This document shows positions 49,546 through 58,328 of a stretch of 64,000 nucleotides of DNA, in pieces. The translations under genes and the position numbers were made by a program. Below the pieces are notes generated by a model. That model had not been told where the DNA came from, searched no databases, and saw only the letters and a list, made by a program, of their open reading frames with translations. Each line of letters opens with the position of its first letter. Within the stretch, counting starts at the first letter, position 1. This stretch comes from Fumia sp045615345. GTDB lineage: Bacteria; Bacillota; Clostridia; Oscillospirales; Ruminococcaceae. The stretch is taken from positions 62,001 to 126,000 of the forward strand of contig JAZLER010000013.1 of the NCBI GenBank assembly GCA_045615345.1. Reading direction: 5' to 3'.

Positions 49546-51523
49546 ACTGATTTCCTTTCACCATTTTATTGAACTCATCTTCAGAAATAACGGTAACACC
49601 AAGCGAATTAGCCTTTGTGAGTTTGCTTCCTGCATCCTCCCCTGCCAAGACATAATCAGTCTTTGCAGAAACCGATGAAGAAACTTTACCGCCATTTTCT
49701 TCAATGATAGCTTTTGCTTCGTTACGGCTGTATGTGGGCAAAGTACCCGTCAGCACAAAAGTCTTGCCTTTAAACAAATCGGTAGTTTCCTTTACTTCTT
49801 CGTAAAGCATAACTCCTGCGTTTTTAAGTTTTTCGATAATGTCACGGCTTTCCTGACGCTCAAAGTAACTTACAACGCTCTGCGCCATTACTTCTCCGTA
49901 ACCTTCAATCTCAGTAATTTCATCAACTGTCGCTTCAAACAGCCTGTCAATACTTAAAAAATGCTCTGCCAAAAGCTTTGAAGCGCGTTCGCCGATATTC
50001 CTTATCCCAAGCCCGAAAAGCACTTTTGCAAGTCCTCTTGTCTTTGACTCCTCAATGGATTTTAAAAGGTTACCTCCCGAAAGCTCACCCATTCGCTCAA
50101 GCGATGATAAATTAGAAAGCTTTAAGTAATAAAGGTCAGCAGGTGACGAGATAAGCTTGTTATTCAAAAGAAGTTCAACTATCGCAGGACCTAACCCCTC
50201 AATATTCATAGCGTTCCTTGTTGCAAAATGAATGATACTGCGATAAATAGTAGCGGGACACAAAGGATTTACGCACCTTATCACCGCTTCGTCATCATCC
50301 TTCACCGTTTCTTCGTTACAAACGGGACAATGTTTCGGTATAAGATACGGCTCACTGCCGTCAGGATGAGAAACCGATTTCAAAACCTCGGGGATTATGT
50401 CCCCTGCTTTTCTGACTAAAATGGTATCTCCTATTCTTATATCCTTTTCATCGATAAAATCCTGGTTATGAAGTACCGCACGGCTTACTGTTGTACCGGC
50501 TAAAATAATCGGGTCAAATACCGCAGTCGGGGTGAGCGCCCCCGTCCTTCCGACATTTATTTCAATATCCCTTAAAACCGTTTCCTTTTCCTCAGGCGGA
50601 TATTTGAAAGCCACCGCCCATTTCGGGAACTTCGAGGTAGCACCCAATTTTTCACGCTCTGTGAAATTATCAATCTTTACAACAGCGCCGTCAATGTCAA
50701 AAGGATAACTGTAACGGTTTTCACCGATAAGCTGTATCTCTTCCACTACCTTTGAAAACTCAGTAAAAGTTTTGTAGGAAGGCACTGTTTTAAATCCCAA
50801 AAAATTCAAAAAGTCAAGCGACTCTTTATGTGAAGAAAGCTCTTTTCCCTCTATCTGCTGAATGTTGAAGATAAAAATTGAAAGTTTTCTCTTAGCTGTA
50901 ATTTTCGGGTCTTTCTGCCTTAACCCTCCTGCTGCCGCATTTCTCGGGTTTTTAAAAGGCTCTTCACCGTTTTTTATCTGCTCAGAGGTAAGCTCATTGA
51001 AAACCTCCCTCGGCATATAAACCTCGCCCCTGACTTCCAAAAGCGGAAGCTTTTCGGGAATTTCCTTAGGTATATCCGCGATAGTCAGAAGATTTAATGT
51101 AACATCCTCACCAACAAGTCCGTTACCTCTTGTTGAACCTCTTACAAAGTGGCCATCCTTATATTCAAGGGACACCGACAGTCCGTCAATCTTAGGTTCC
51201 ACCACATAACAGGGCTTTTCCAAGGAAGCCTTACACCTTTCATTGAACGCATAAAGCTCCTCAACGCTGAAAACATCCTGGAGTGACCCCATCTGCACTT
51301 TGTGCTGAACCTTTTCAAAGGTGTTGACCATGACATCCCCGACCCTCTGAGTCGGCGAGTCAGCCCTTATAAACAAAGGATATTCTTCTTCGAGTTTTTT
51401 TAGCTCGACCATCTTCATATCGTACTCATAGTCACTGATAACAGGGGCATCTTCAGTATAATAGAGCCTGCTGTGGAAATTAAGTTCATCAACAAGTTCG
51501 TTATATCTTTTTAACGGTTCCAA
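49535..51523 (-). CDS. ligA: NAD-dependent DNA ligase
   Basis: Seals nicks in replication and repair. The 662-residue protein has the adenylation motif EPKIDG (KxDG), the full NTase/OB core, a Cys4 zinc finger (CPVCNEETV...CVNPLCP), helix-hairpin-helix repeats and a C-terminal BRCT domain (about 585-660). It starts with TTG at 51521-51523 preceded by GGGGAGG. First gene of a ligA-gatC-gatA-gatB operon. Confidence 0.97.
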   Translation of the reverse strand: MEPLKRYNELVDELNFHSRLYYTEDAPVISDYEYDMKMVELKKLEEEYPLFIRADSPTQRVGDVMVNTFEKVQHKVQMGSLQDVFSVEELYAFNERCKASLEKPCYVVEPKIDGLSVSLEYKDGHFVRGSTRGNGLVGEDVTLNLLTIADIPKEIPEKLPLLEVRGEVYMPREVFNELTSEQIKNGEEPFKNPRNAAAGGLRQKDPKITAKRKLSIFIFNIQQIEGKELSSHKESLDFLNFLGFKTVPSYKTFTEFSKVVEEIQLIGENRYSYPFDIDGAVVKIDNFTEREKLGATSKFPKWAVAFKYPPEEKETVLRDIEINVGRTGALTPTAVFDPIILAGTTVSRAVLHNQDFIDEKDIRIGDTILVRKAGDIIPEVLKSVSHPDGSEPYLIPKHCPVCNEETVKDDDEAVIRCVNPLCPATIYRSIIHFATRNAMNIEGLGPAIVELLLNNKLISSPADLYYLKLSNLSSLERMGELSGGNLLKSIEESKTRGLAKVLFGLGIRNIGERASKLLAEHFLSIDRLFEATVDEITEIEGYGEVMAQSVVSYFERQESRDIIEKLKNAGVMLYEEVKETTDLFKGKTFVLTGTLPTYSRNEAKAIIEENGGKVSSSVSAKTDYVLAGEDAGSKLTKANSLGVTVISEDEFNKMVKGNQYEN

Positions 51524-51552
51524 AAAAGACCTCCCCTTTCAGTATATATAAA

Positions 51553-51566
51553 GTTATTATACCACA
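51553..51566 (-). promoter_or_regulatory. Extended -10 promoter of ligA-gatCAB
   Basis: On the minus strand TGGTATAAT, with -10 at 51556-51561, is an extended -10; no good -35 is seen. Confidence 0.6.
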
Positions 51567-51633
51567 CTTTTTAAAATTTTGGTAGTATAAAAACGAAATT
51601 TTACTAACTTTTTTTGAAGTTTTTTATATCCTA

Positions 51634-51662
51634 TTGAAAAAAACTCCGGTTTTTGATACAAT
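51634..51662 (+). promoter_or_regulatory. Sigma-A promoter of the GT4 gene
   Basis: TTGAAA (51634-51639), 17 bp, TACAAT (51657-51662). Confidence 0.8.
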
Positions 51663-51684
51663 GGAGCAGAAAGGAGAAACCTTT

Positions 51685-52908
51685 ATGAAAGTTGCAATCT
51701 TCACTGAAACCTATCTGCCGTACATAAACGGCGTTGTTACACATATAAAACTCTTAAAAGAAGGCTTGGAAAAAATGGGGCATGAGGTGCTTATCGTCAC
51801 CGCCGACCCTGAAACCCGTGAGCATTATATCCAGAATGATATTCTCCACTGCCCCGCTCACGCTATGAAAAAGTTTTACAACTACGGCGTTTCTGTTCCG
51901 ATAAGTCGTAAACGCCTTAAGATTATCGAGGATTTCAACCCCGATATCATCCATGTCCACAACGAATTCACAATAGGAATTTCCGCTTCATACATTGCCA
52001 AAAAATTAAAAAAACCGCTTGTCTATACCTTGCACACAATGTACGATGACTATATCTATTATGTTGCACCAAAGCCCCTTATTCCGTTTGCAACCAAACT
52101 TTCACACAAGTATGTAAAATACTTTGCAAAGAGTGCAAATGCCATCACAGGTCCTTCCAAAAAATGTGACGAATATATCAAAAAAGAATGTAAAATCGAC
52201 ACCGATGTAACCGTTATCCCGAACCCCGTGGAGCTTGATAAATTCCACCCGTCAAATATCACCGAAGAAAGCAAAAAGGCTTTCAAGGAAAAATATGGCA
52301 TCAAAGACGATGAAATGCTTGTCTGCTTCTGCGGAAGAATAGGCAAGGAAAAAAGTATCGATGTACTCTTTGACTACTGGGCAAAGACAGTAAAAAAAGA
52401 CGATAAACTACGACTTGTGATTATCGGTGACGGACCTTGCAAAGAAGAACTTGTAACTTTGGCAAAAGATTTGGGTATTTCCGATATGGTAACCTTTACA
52501 GGAGCCATTCCTAACCACGAAATGCCACCCTATTACGCTGCCTGTGACATTTATGTCACCGCTTCACTTTCGGATACAAACTCAATTTCAATGCTTGAAG
52601 CAATGGCGACAGGACTTCCCGTTTTGCATCGTTTTGACGAGCTTAACAAAGGACAGGTGCAAAACGGCGTAAACGGATATATCTTCTTTAACGAGTATGA
52701 AATGTATGAACAGCTTAAAGCGTTTCAGAAAAAATCAAAAGAAGATAAAGAAATTCTGCGCCATTCGGTAAGAGAAAGTGTCAAAAACGCAGGAAGTGAA
52801 AACTTGGCAAACTACCTTTTGACAGTTTATGCAAATGTCTACGGCAAAAGCCCGAACAAGCTTCTCCCCACCCCTAAAAAAATCAAAATAAAACTTCGTA
52901 AAAAATAA
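51685..52908 (+). CDS. GT4 glycosyltransferase, diacylglycerol glucosyltransferase-like
   Basis: A 407-residue retaining GT-B enzyme. The N-terminal domain begins MKVAIFTETYLPYINGVVTHIK, followed by DIIHVHNEFTIGISA and VYTLHTMYDDY. The donor domain has the EX7E region SLSDTNSISMLEAMATGLPVL. It is closest in appearance to glycolipid synthases that glucosylate diacylglycerol (membrane glycolipid or lipoteichoic anchor). The acceptor is inferred. I use ATG 51685 after AAAGGAG. Confidence 0.85.
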   Translation: MKVAIFTETYLPYINGVVTHIKLLKEGLEKMGHEVLIVTADPETREHYIQNDILHCPAHAMKKFYNYGVSVPISRKRLKIIEDFNPDIIHVHNEFTIGISASYIAKKLKKPLVYTLHTMYDDYIYYVAPKPLIPFATKLSHKYVKYFAKSANAITGPSKKCDEYIKKECKIDTDVTVIPNPVELDKFHPSNITEESKKAFKEKYGIKDDEMLVCFCGRIGKEKSIDVLFDYWAKTVKKDDKLRLVIIGDGPCKEELVTLAKDLGISDMVTFTGAIPNHEMPPYYAACDIYVTASLSDTNSISMLEAMATGLPVLHRFDELNKGQVQNGVNGYIFFNEYEMYEQLKAFQKKSKEDKEILRHSVRESVKNAGSENLANYLLTVYANVYGKSPNKLLPTPKKIKIKLRKK

Positions 52909-52910
52909 TA

Positions 52911-52941
52911 AATCCCCGACCATCAGGTCGGGGATTATTTT
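52911..52941. terminator. Bidirectional terminator
   Basis: Stem AATCCCCGACC/GGTCGGGGATT (52911-52921/52926-52936) lies between convergent genes, with T-rich flanks. Confidence 0.85.
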
Positions 52942-54230
52942 TATTTCTTAGCCTCATTGAGTTTAATCTGACGGCGGTTTTTAACATGGTCTTCCATAGG
53001 CTTGATATCACCTGCAGCGGTAAGAGCCATTCTTGTGAACACAGGACCAAAGAGCTCATAAATAAGCACTGCAAAGAGCGTGATGTTCCTGATAAGAGTA
53101 CCCTGTCCGGGGAGCTGAGCTGCCGCGATTGAACACATACCGAGTGCTACACCTGCCTGGGGCAAAAGTGTGATACCCAAATATTTGCAGATTTCAGGAG
53201 AACATTTTGTAAACTTCGCACTTACAAATGTACCTGAGTATTTACCAAGTGAACGGAAGATGATATAAACCATACCGATTACAACAATAGCCCAGTCAGC
53301 AAATACATTAAGTTCAAGCTCTGCGCCACTGATTACAAAGAACAAAGCAAGAAGCGGTGAAGTCCATCTTTCGGATTTTTCCATAAGGTCGAAGGACAAA
53401 GGACAGATGTTGCAGAAAATTGTACCAAGCATCATACAAACCAGAAGTGACGAGAAGCTGATATGTAACGCACCGATATGGAACTCCATCATAGAAAGTG
53501 CAACTGTTAAGAATACAAAAGTAATAGTCATATTAAGACGGTTTGTGTTGGAGTTGAACATCTTCTCAAGCTGAGTGAGAATCCATCCCATAATCGCACC
53601 GAGAATAAGCGAGCAGACAATTTCAAGAATAGGATTGACAAAAATAGAAATAAAGTCAACAGAGCCTGATACCAGAGTTTTTGCAATACCAAATGAAACT
53701 GCGAAAACGATAAGACCAACGGCGTCATCGAGCGCAACAATCGGCAAAAGCAAATCGGTAAGCTTACCTTTTGCCTTATACTGTCTTACAACCATCAGAG
53801 TTGCCGCAGGAGCAGTCGCAGTAGCGATAGCACCGAGAGTAATAACCTGGGACATTGTGAGTTTGTCGGGCATCAGAAGGTGCATACCATAAAGTGCCAG
53901 GTCAACAAAAAGTGTCGCAACAAGTGCCTGGAAGATACCGATTACAGTAGCCTGCATACCAGTTTTCTTAAGGTCGTCAAGCTTGAACTCACTACCGATA
54001 GAAAAAGCGATAAAACCGAGCGCTACTTCGGAAATAAGTCCAAGTGCCGATACAGCCTCCGCGTTATTAAAACCAAGACCTGCAACACCAAGTCTGCCCA
54101 TAAAATAAGGACCGATTAAAACACCTGCAATAAGATACGCCGTAACAGTCGGAAGCTTTAAGGGTTTAAATACCCTTGTCATCAAAAGACCTACAAGTAA
54201 CGCAATTGAAACTGAAAGTAAAGTACTCAT
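52941..54230 (-). CDS. CPA2-type cation/proton antiporter
   Basis: A 429-residue membrane protein with about twelve helices, of the monovalent cation:proton antiporter-2 (Na_H_Exchanger) family. Motifs include TAYLIAGVLIGPYFMG, ATATAPAATLMVVRQYKAKGKLTDLLLPIVALDDAVGLI (with a conserved Asp-Asp pair) and FFVISGAELEL. It lacks the TrkA-N domain of KefB/C, so it is likely a Na+ or K+ antiporter without nucleotide gating. I start at ATG 54228-54230 after GAGAGG. Confidence 0.88.
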   Translation of the reverse strand: MSTLLSVSIALLVGLLMTRVFKPLKLPTVTAYLIAGVLIGPYFMGRLGVAGLGFNNAEAVSALGLISEVALGFIAFSIGSEFKLDDLKKTGMQATVIGIFQALVATLFVDLALYGMHLLMPDKLTMSQVITLGAIATATAPAATLMVVRQYKAKGKLTDLLLPIVALDDAVGLIVFAVSFGIAKTLVSGSVDFISIFVNPILEIVCSLILGAIMGWILTQLEKMFNSNTNRLNMTITFVFLTVALSMMEFHIGALHISFSSLLVCMMLGTIFCNICPLSFDLMEKSERWTSPLLALFFVISGAELELNVFADWAIVVIGMVYIIFRSLGKYSGTFVSAKFTKCSPEICKYLGITLLPQAGVALGMCSIAAAQLPGQGTLIRNITLFAVLIYELFGPVFTRMALTAAGDIKPMEDHVKNRRQIKLNEAKK

Positions 54231-54472
54231 AGAATATACCTCTCTATCTGCTGTATTAAGAGCCGGACAATCTTTATTAAATGAGGGGCTTATTGTCGGT
54301 TCCACTTTTATACTGATTTTTGCCCCAAAATTTCACAAATACCATTTTATCACAACTTTGTCAACTTGTCCACCCCAAAAACACAAAAAAGTCAATTTCC
54401 AGCAAATATTTTTTACAAAATTAAACACCTTTAAAAATAACCTTTTTATTTTTAAAAAAAGCTGCTTCCCCC

Positions 54473-54501
54473 TTGACAAATCCTTTAAAATCGTATAAAA
54501 T
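54473..54501 (+). promoter_or_regulatory. Promoter of tRNA-Leu
   Basis: TTGACA (54473-54478), 17 bp, TAAAAT (54496-54501). Confidence 0.8.
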
Positions 54502-54515
54502 AATAAAGTCGGTTT

Positions 54516-54602
54516 GCCGCTGTGGTGGAATAGGCAGACACAAGGGACTTAAAATCCCTCGGTAGCGATACCGTACCGGTTCAAGTCCGGTTAGCGGCAC
54601 CA
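54516..54602 (+). tRNA. tRNA-Leu (UAA)
   Basis: A complete class II tRNA. The acceptor stem GCCGCTG pairs with TAGCGGC, the anticodon loop is CTTAAAA (anticodon TAA), the long variable arm is CGGTAGCGATACCG, and the T loop is GGTTCAAGTCC. CCA is encoded. The minus-strand protein that reads through it is the usual tRNA shadow. Confidence 0.97.
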
Positions 54603-54635
54603 AAAATCCCCGTACAAAAGTACGGGGATTTTTAC
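54603..54635 (+). terminator. Terminator of tRNA-Leu
   Basis: 13-bp stem AAAATCCCCGTAC/GTACGGGGATTTT (54603-54615/54620-54632) followed by T. Confidence 0.9.
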
Positions 54636-54736
54636 TTATTCACTATTACCTCATCACTATTCACTGAAAATTATTCACACTCCCGTAACACAAAATAATT
54701 TCCTCGGTGCTAAAATGTAATAAAGGAAGTGAGAGA

Positions 54737-55480
54737 GTGAAAAAATTATCCTTTATTATTTTCAAAACTGTACGGTGGCTTGTATGGGTTTTCTACCCGA
54801 AAACCCGTGTTCTCGGTACCGAAAATCTCCCCGATGAGCCGTCAATTATAGTCGGCAACCATACCCAGATGAACGGGCCGATTATCGGTGAACTTTATTA
54901 TCCGAGGAAAAGTGTCACCTGGTGCGCAGGACAGATGATGCACTTAAAAGAAGTTCCCCCTTATGCCTATAAGGACTTCTGGTCAGAAAAGCCAAAGCTG
55001 TTAAGACCTTTTTACAAGCTTCTCTCCTATATAATTGCACCACTCTCGGTAGCGGTTTTCAACAATGCAAAAACTATCGCCGTTTACCACGATTCAAAGA
55101 TTGTTGCGACCTTCAAAAACACCATAAAATCCCTCTGTGACGGCAATGATGTTATCATCTTCCCCGAGCATTATGTAAATCACAACCACATTGTAAACGA
55201 TTTTCAGGACAGATTTATCGACATCGCAAAGCTGTACCACAAAAAAACAGGCAAGGAACTAAGCTTTGTCCCGATGTATATCGCTCCAATGCTAAAGGAA
55301 GTATATATCGGAAAGCCGATAAAATTTTCTGCCGATATGCCGTTTGACGAAGAAAGGACAAAAATCTGTAACTATCTTATGGATGAAATCACAGAAATTG
55401 CAATCTCGCTTCCCCGTCACAAAGTAGTCCCCTATCCCAACACTCCAAAACGCAAGTTTAAATACAACAAGGAGGATTAA
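54737..55480 (+). CDS. PlsC-like acyltransferase with altered HX4D motif
   Basis: A 247-residue membrane-associated protein resembling 1-acylglycerol-3-phosphate acyltransferases: a hydrophobic N-terminus, the IIVGNHTQMNGPI block, and IIFPEHYVNHNH in place of FPEG. In the catalytic block His42 is kept, but the Asp expected five residues later is Gly47 (HTQMNG). It is thus either a divergent subgroup or not an acyltransferase by the usual mechanism. I start at GTG 54737 (AAAGGAAG upstream). Coupled to the PAP2 gene 1 bp downstream, suggesting phosphatidate metabolism. Confidence 0.7.
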   Translation: MKKLSFIIFKTVRWLVWVFYPKTRVLGTENLPDEPSIIVGNHTQMNGPIIGELYYPRKSVTWCAGQMMHLKEVPPYAYKDFWSEKPKLLRPFYKLLSYIIAPLSVAVFNNAKTIAVYHDSKIVATFKNTIKSLCDGNDVIIFPEHYVNHNHIVNDFQDRFIDIAKLYHKKTGKELSFVPMYIAPMLKEVYIGKPIKFSADMPFDEERTKICNYLMDEITEIAISLPRHKVVPYPNTPKRKFKYNKED

Positions 55481-55481
55481 G

Positions 55482-56165
55482 ATGCGTAAACCCGTAGTAA
55501 ACTATAAAGAATTCCGTCTTTCAAAGATAAATGAACCGAGGTTTTCTCACTTAAAACTGTTACTCGGCTGGGTAATTTACTTTGCCCTTTATTTTCTCAC
55601 CGAAAACCTCATCCCAAGGGAAAACTGCTACCCCATACACTCAAAGCTTGACAACTTAATCCCCTTTTGTGAGTATTTCGTTGTCCCCTATGTGTTCTGG
55701 TACTTGCTTATCGTGATTTCACTTCTGTACTTTATGCTGTACAATATCGAAAGCTTCAAAAAACTTTCAGTCTACATAATAATAACCCAGGCAGTAGCGA
55801 TGGCAGTTTACATCATCTTCCCCAACTGCCAGAACCTGCGCCCCGAAGAATTTGCAAACGAAAACTTCTTCACATGGATAGTTTCCCTGCTATACACATT
55901 CGATACAAGCACCAATGTATTTCCGTCTTTGCATGTTGCATACTCCATCGGCATCATTTCGGTCTGGACAAAAGAAAAAGGCGTATCACGATGGTGGAAA
56001 GCATTTATCGTTGTGTCCTGCATTTTAGTCTGCCTTTCAACGGCGTTTATAAAACAGCACTCGGTTTTGGACGGCTTTGCCGCAATCCCTGTCTGCTTAC
56101 TCGCAGAATATGTAGTTTTCAAAAAACTTTATCCCAAAAACAAAAAGACGATACCTCTCACTTAA
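55482..56165 (+). CDS. PAP2-superfamily membrane phosphatase
   Basis: A 227-residue integral membrane protein with about six helices and the PAP2/inositol phosphotransferase motifs NVFPSLHVAYSIG (SxxH) and AFIKQHSVLDGFAA (H with nearby Asp). Such enzymes dephosphorylate phosphatidate or polyprenyl diphosphates, or transfer headgroups. The preceding PlsC-like gene suggests a lipid substrate. Its own ribosome binding site AAGGAGG lies in the end of the previous gene. Confidence 0.82.
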   Translation: MRKPVVNYKEFRLSKINEPRFSHLKLLLGWVIYFALYFLTENLIPRENCYPIHSKLDNLIPFCEYFVVPYVFWYLLIVISLLYFMLYNIESFKKLSVYIIITQAVAMAVYIIFPNCQNLRPEEFANENFFTWIVSLLYTFDTSTNVFPSLHVAYSIGIISVWTKEKGVSRWWKAFIVVSCILVCLSTAFIKQHSVLDGFAAIPVCLLAEYVVFKKLYPKNKKTIPLT

Positions 56166-56189
56166 CTACTCCGTTTTACACAAAATTAA

Positions 56190-56431
56190 GCCTTCCCCTT
56201 TGAGGGGAAGGTGCTGAACGAAGTAAAGCGGATGAGGTGGGAATCAATTAACGATTGCTACGCGATCTGTACCTCATCCGAGTTGCTACGGAACCCTCCT
56301 TACCCTCTTGCGGTACCCAAAAGTTACTAACGGCTACGCCCGTAACTTTTGACCGCTACGCTTCGTTTTGCTCGCTTCATTGCCCACTGGGCACGCTCGC
56401 AACCTCCCCCAAGGAGAAGCCTTTTTTATTT
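56190..56431. repeat. Compound intergenic repeat, copy 3
   Basis: Begins with CCTTCCCCT/AGGGGAAGG (56191-56199/56203-56211). Bases 56207-56239 repeat 225-257 inverted, 32 of 33 bases the same. Further palindromes are AAAAGTTAC/GTAACTTTT (56319-56327/56342-56350) and TGCCC/GGGCA (56381-56393). No gene is supported in it. Confidence 0.85.
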
Positions 56432-56436
56432 TCTAC

Positions 56437-56465
56437 TTGATTATTTTATTCTTTCATGATAAAAT
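56437..56465 (+). promoter_or_regulatory. Promoter of the candidate structured RNA
   Basis: TTGATT (56437-56442), 17 bp, TAAAAT (56460-56465) with an extended -10 TG (56457-56458). The expected start is about 56471, the first base of the outer stem. Confidence 0.7.
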
Positions 56466-56470
56466 AAAAA

Positions 56471-56667
56471 TGCTAGACGAATAACACTCGCAAATGAAAA
56501 ACAACACTTCCTTTTTAAGGAAGTGTATATTGTCGTTTTGCTGACACAAAACATTATTAAGAATTTGGTAAAAACACAAATTCCCATGATGATGTTTTGT
56601 GTTCAAATTCATTTTTCATTTGCTTTGGTTCGTCTAGCAGCAACCAAAGGGAATTTGTGCTTTTTCG
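56471..56667 (+). ncRNA. Candidate structured RNA or leader
   Basis: Nested perfect stems: 56471-56481/56629-56639 (11 bp), 56490-56501/56612-56623 (12 bp), side hairpin 56504-56513/56517-56526 (10 bp), 56544-56554/56592-56602 (11 bp) and 56561-56567/56577-56583 (7 bp). Mutually exclusive pairings also exist: 56575-56585 with 56649-56659 (11 bp) and 56623-56630 with 56642-56649 (8 bp). A promoter points at its first base and a UUCG-loop terminator follows. I do not recognise a named family. It could be a free small RNA, or a leader with two folds controlling the small ORF. Confidence 0.65.
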
Positions 56668-56698
56668 GTGCAATGACTTCGGTTGTTGCACTTTTTTT
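56668..56698 (+). terminator. Terminator with UUCG tetraloop
   Basis: A 10-bp stem (56668-56677/56682-56691, two G-U pairs in RNA) closed by TTCG and followed by seven T. It lies 21 bp before the small ORF start. Confidence 0.85.
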
Positions 56699-56719
56699 AT
56701 TTTGAAAGGAGAAAACAAA

Positions 56720-56854
56720 ATGGCTGATTACAAGACAATGTACTACAAACTATTCAACGCAGTAAGTGATATCATAGAGGAGTTTAAAAAAGCCCAATAG
56801 GAAAGCGAAGAACTTTATCTCGACTCCGAAGATGAGGAAGAAACAGAAGAATAA
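56720..56854 (+). pseudogene. Small ORF interrupted by an in-frame TAG
   Basis: AAAGGAG then ATG 56720; 26 codons (MADYKTMYYKLFN...FKKAQ) end at TAG 56798-56800. The same frame continues for 17 more codons of acidic sequence (ESEELYLDSEDEEETEE) to TAA 56852-56854. A CAG-to-TAG change would explain it. Either a recent nonsense mutation, a 26-residue product, or readthrough. Confidence 0.6.
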
Positions 56855-56857
56855 AAT

Positions 56858-56885
56858 AAGCCTGAGGAAAATCCTCAGGCTTTCA
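56858..56885. terminator. Terminator between convergent genes
   Basis: Stem AAGCCTGAGG with CCTCAGGCTT (56858-56867/56873-56882), usable on both strands. It lies just before the minus-strand glycosidase stop. Confidence 0.8.
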
Positions 56886-56887
56886 TT

Positions 56888-58270
56888 TTATTTAACTGTT
56901 ATTTCAAATCCACAATTTACAAGGTCTTCGATTTTTGCAAAATCAAGCTGTAAAGCATTTTCGTTTACAGAAACTTTTGCAGTAATATCAGTACTTTCGC
57001 CCGATATGAGGTTTCGCAATATAACCTTTGAAAACTCTTTACCATAATTCACTGTAAGCGTCTTAAACTCACCGAATACACCTAAAGGCGCGTTGTTTTC
57101 ATTTGAAATCTCAACATCAATGCGTTTCATAAACCCACACTGATTCTTATACACACGCTCTAAAAATCCGATACTTAAAGCACCCGTCTTTGTATTTTCG
57201 GAAGCAATTATAAAGGGATTATCTTCCGCATATGTAACTTTCGGCAAATCGGTATTTACAGCAATCACAGCAGGGGCTGAAATTTCTATAACCTTGCCGT
57301 ACATTGTATTATAAAGCCAGTGACCCTCTGCAAGGTATGAATAATCTCTTGAGTCAGTAAGCTTTTCATCGGAAAACTTAACATTGGTAAGCGGTACGGG
57401 AGGAGATACCTTGTGCCATTCAACACAAGCTTTTGTCATATCCTCTACCCCGTTTTTCCATTTGGGATGACTCATAACACCAACCGAAGAATTAAGTGTT
57501 GCGCCAAGTTTAAGCTCATTTTCAACATTAAGAATACAAGCAGTGGAAGCCTTATCCTCACTAAGATTGACTATTCCCCAGACACGGGCAAGGGTAACCG
57601 AAGTATCAAGGCTTTCAAGTACATCGTAAGTGCGGTAAAAATCCGAACATTTTAAAATCTTCGGGATTTTCTCCGATTCTTCCTCGTTCATACCCACATT
57701 ATAAGCATCAAACGGCAAAGCGTGTTCTATCATAATATCGGGATTTACTTTTCTTACAGACTCTGTTACAAGTGCCCTGTACTCAGGGTCGCGACCATAA
57801 ATACCCCAGTCGATTTTAAGGTATTTAACATCAGCATATTTGCACCAGCGTGCGCGTTCTTCCCAGTATTTTCTTGCGTAATCATTGTCGAAACGGTTAT
57901 CTTCTTCCTCAGTAACACAGTTTATGCAAACCCAGAGTCCGAGTCCCATATAACCCATTTCCTTAACCTTATCAGACAATGCCTTAAGCTTTTCTTCGGG
58001 AGTACCCTTAAACGAGGGAAAACGCTCATCGTCAAGTATAAGCGAACCGAAAGTCTTGAAATCAAAACTTACAGCATCATACGGCACATCCCAGCCATCA
58101 TCGATAACAACGATAAGGTCTTCACGGGAGGATTTGAAATAATTCTTCAAAACACCTTTATCAAAAAATAAAAAATCCTCACTCATAGCGCTTCTGCAGT
58201 CTTTAATACCATAGTCTTTTGCATAGCGGTCCTGAGAGTCCCATGTACAATAATAGTTTCCTGTTCTCAT
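56888..58270 (-). CDS. Clan-D glycoside hydrolase, alpha-galactosidase-like
   Basis: A 460-residue cytoplasmic (no signal) TIM-barrel enzyme of the GH27/GH36 type. It shows IDDGWDVPYD at the start of the barrel, GLGLWVCIN, and the nucleophile motif YLKIDWG. The acid/base Asp is probably in the CSDFYRTYD region. A C-terminal beta-sandwich (about 345-460) follows. No N-terminal GH36 supersandwich is present, so GH27-like or a GH36 subgroup is possible. I start at ATG 58268-58270 after AAAGGTGA. Substrate, presumably an alpha-galactoside or alpha-GalNAc glycan, is inferred. Confidence 0.75.
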   Translation of the reverse strand: MRTGNYYCTWDSQDRYAKDYGIKDCRSAMSEDFLFFDKGVLKNYFKSSREDLIVVIDDGWDVPYDAVSFDFKTFGSLILDDERFPSFKGTPEEKLKALSDKVKEMGYMGLGLWVCINCVTEEEDNRFDNDYARKYWEERARWCKYADVKYLKIDWGIYGRDPEYRALVTESVRKVNPDIMIEHALPFDAYNVGMNEEESEKIPKILKCSDFYRTYDVLESLDTSVTLARVWGIVNLSEDKASTACILNVENELKLGATLNSSVGVMSHPKWKNGVEDMTKACVEWHKVSPPVPLTNVKFSDEKLTDSRDYSYLAEGHWLYNTMYGKVIEISAPAVIAVNTDLPKVTYAEDNPFIIASENTKTGALSIGFLERVYKNQCGFMKRIDVEISNENNAPLGVFGEFKTLTVNYGKEFSKVILRNLISGESTDITAKVSVNENALQLDFAKIEDLVNCGFEITVK

Positions 58271-58328
58271 ATCTGTCACCTTTTATAAAACAAAGTACAT
58301 CTTCTTTTTAAGGAAGATGTACATAAAA

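Noticed and set aside
54421..54603. Minus-strand ORF with a GLEPVRYRYRG-type sequence
   Set aside because: It is the reverse complement of tRNA-Leu; this is a familiar false protein.
56471..56698. tmRNA, RNase P or 6S RNA
   Set aside because: No tRNA-like ends or tag ORF, no P4-like conserved core, and sequence unlike known 6S RNAs as far as I can judge.
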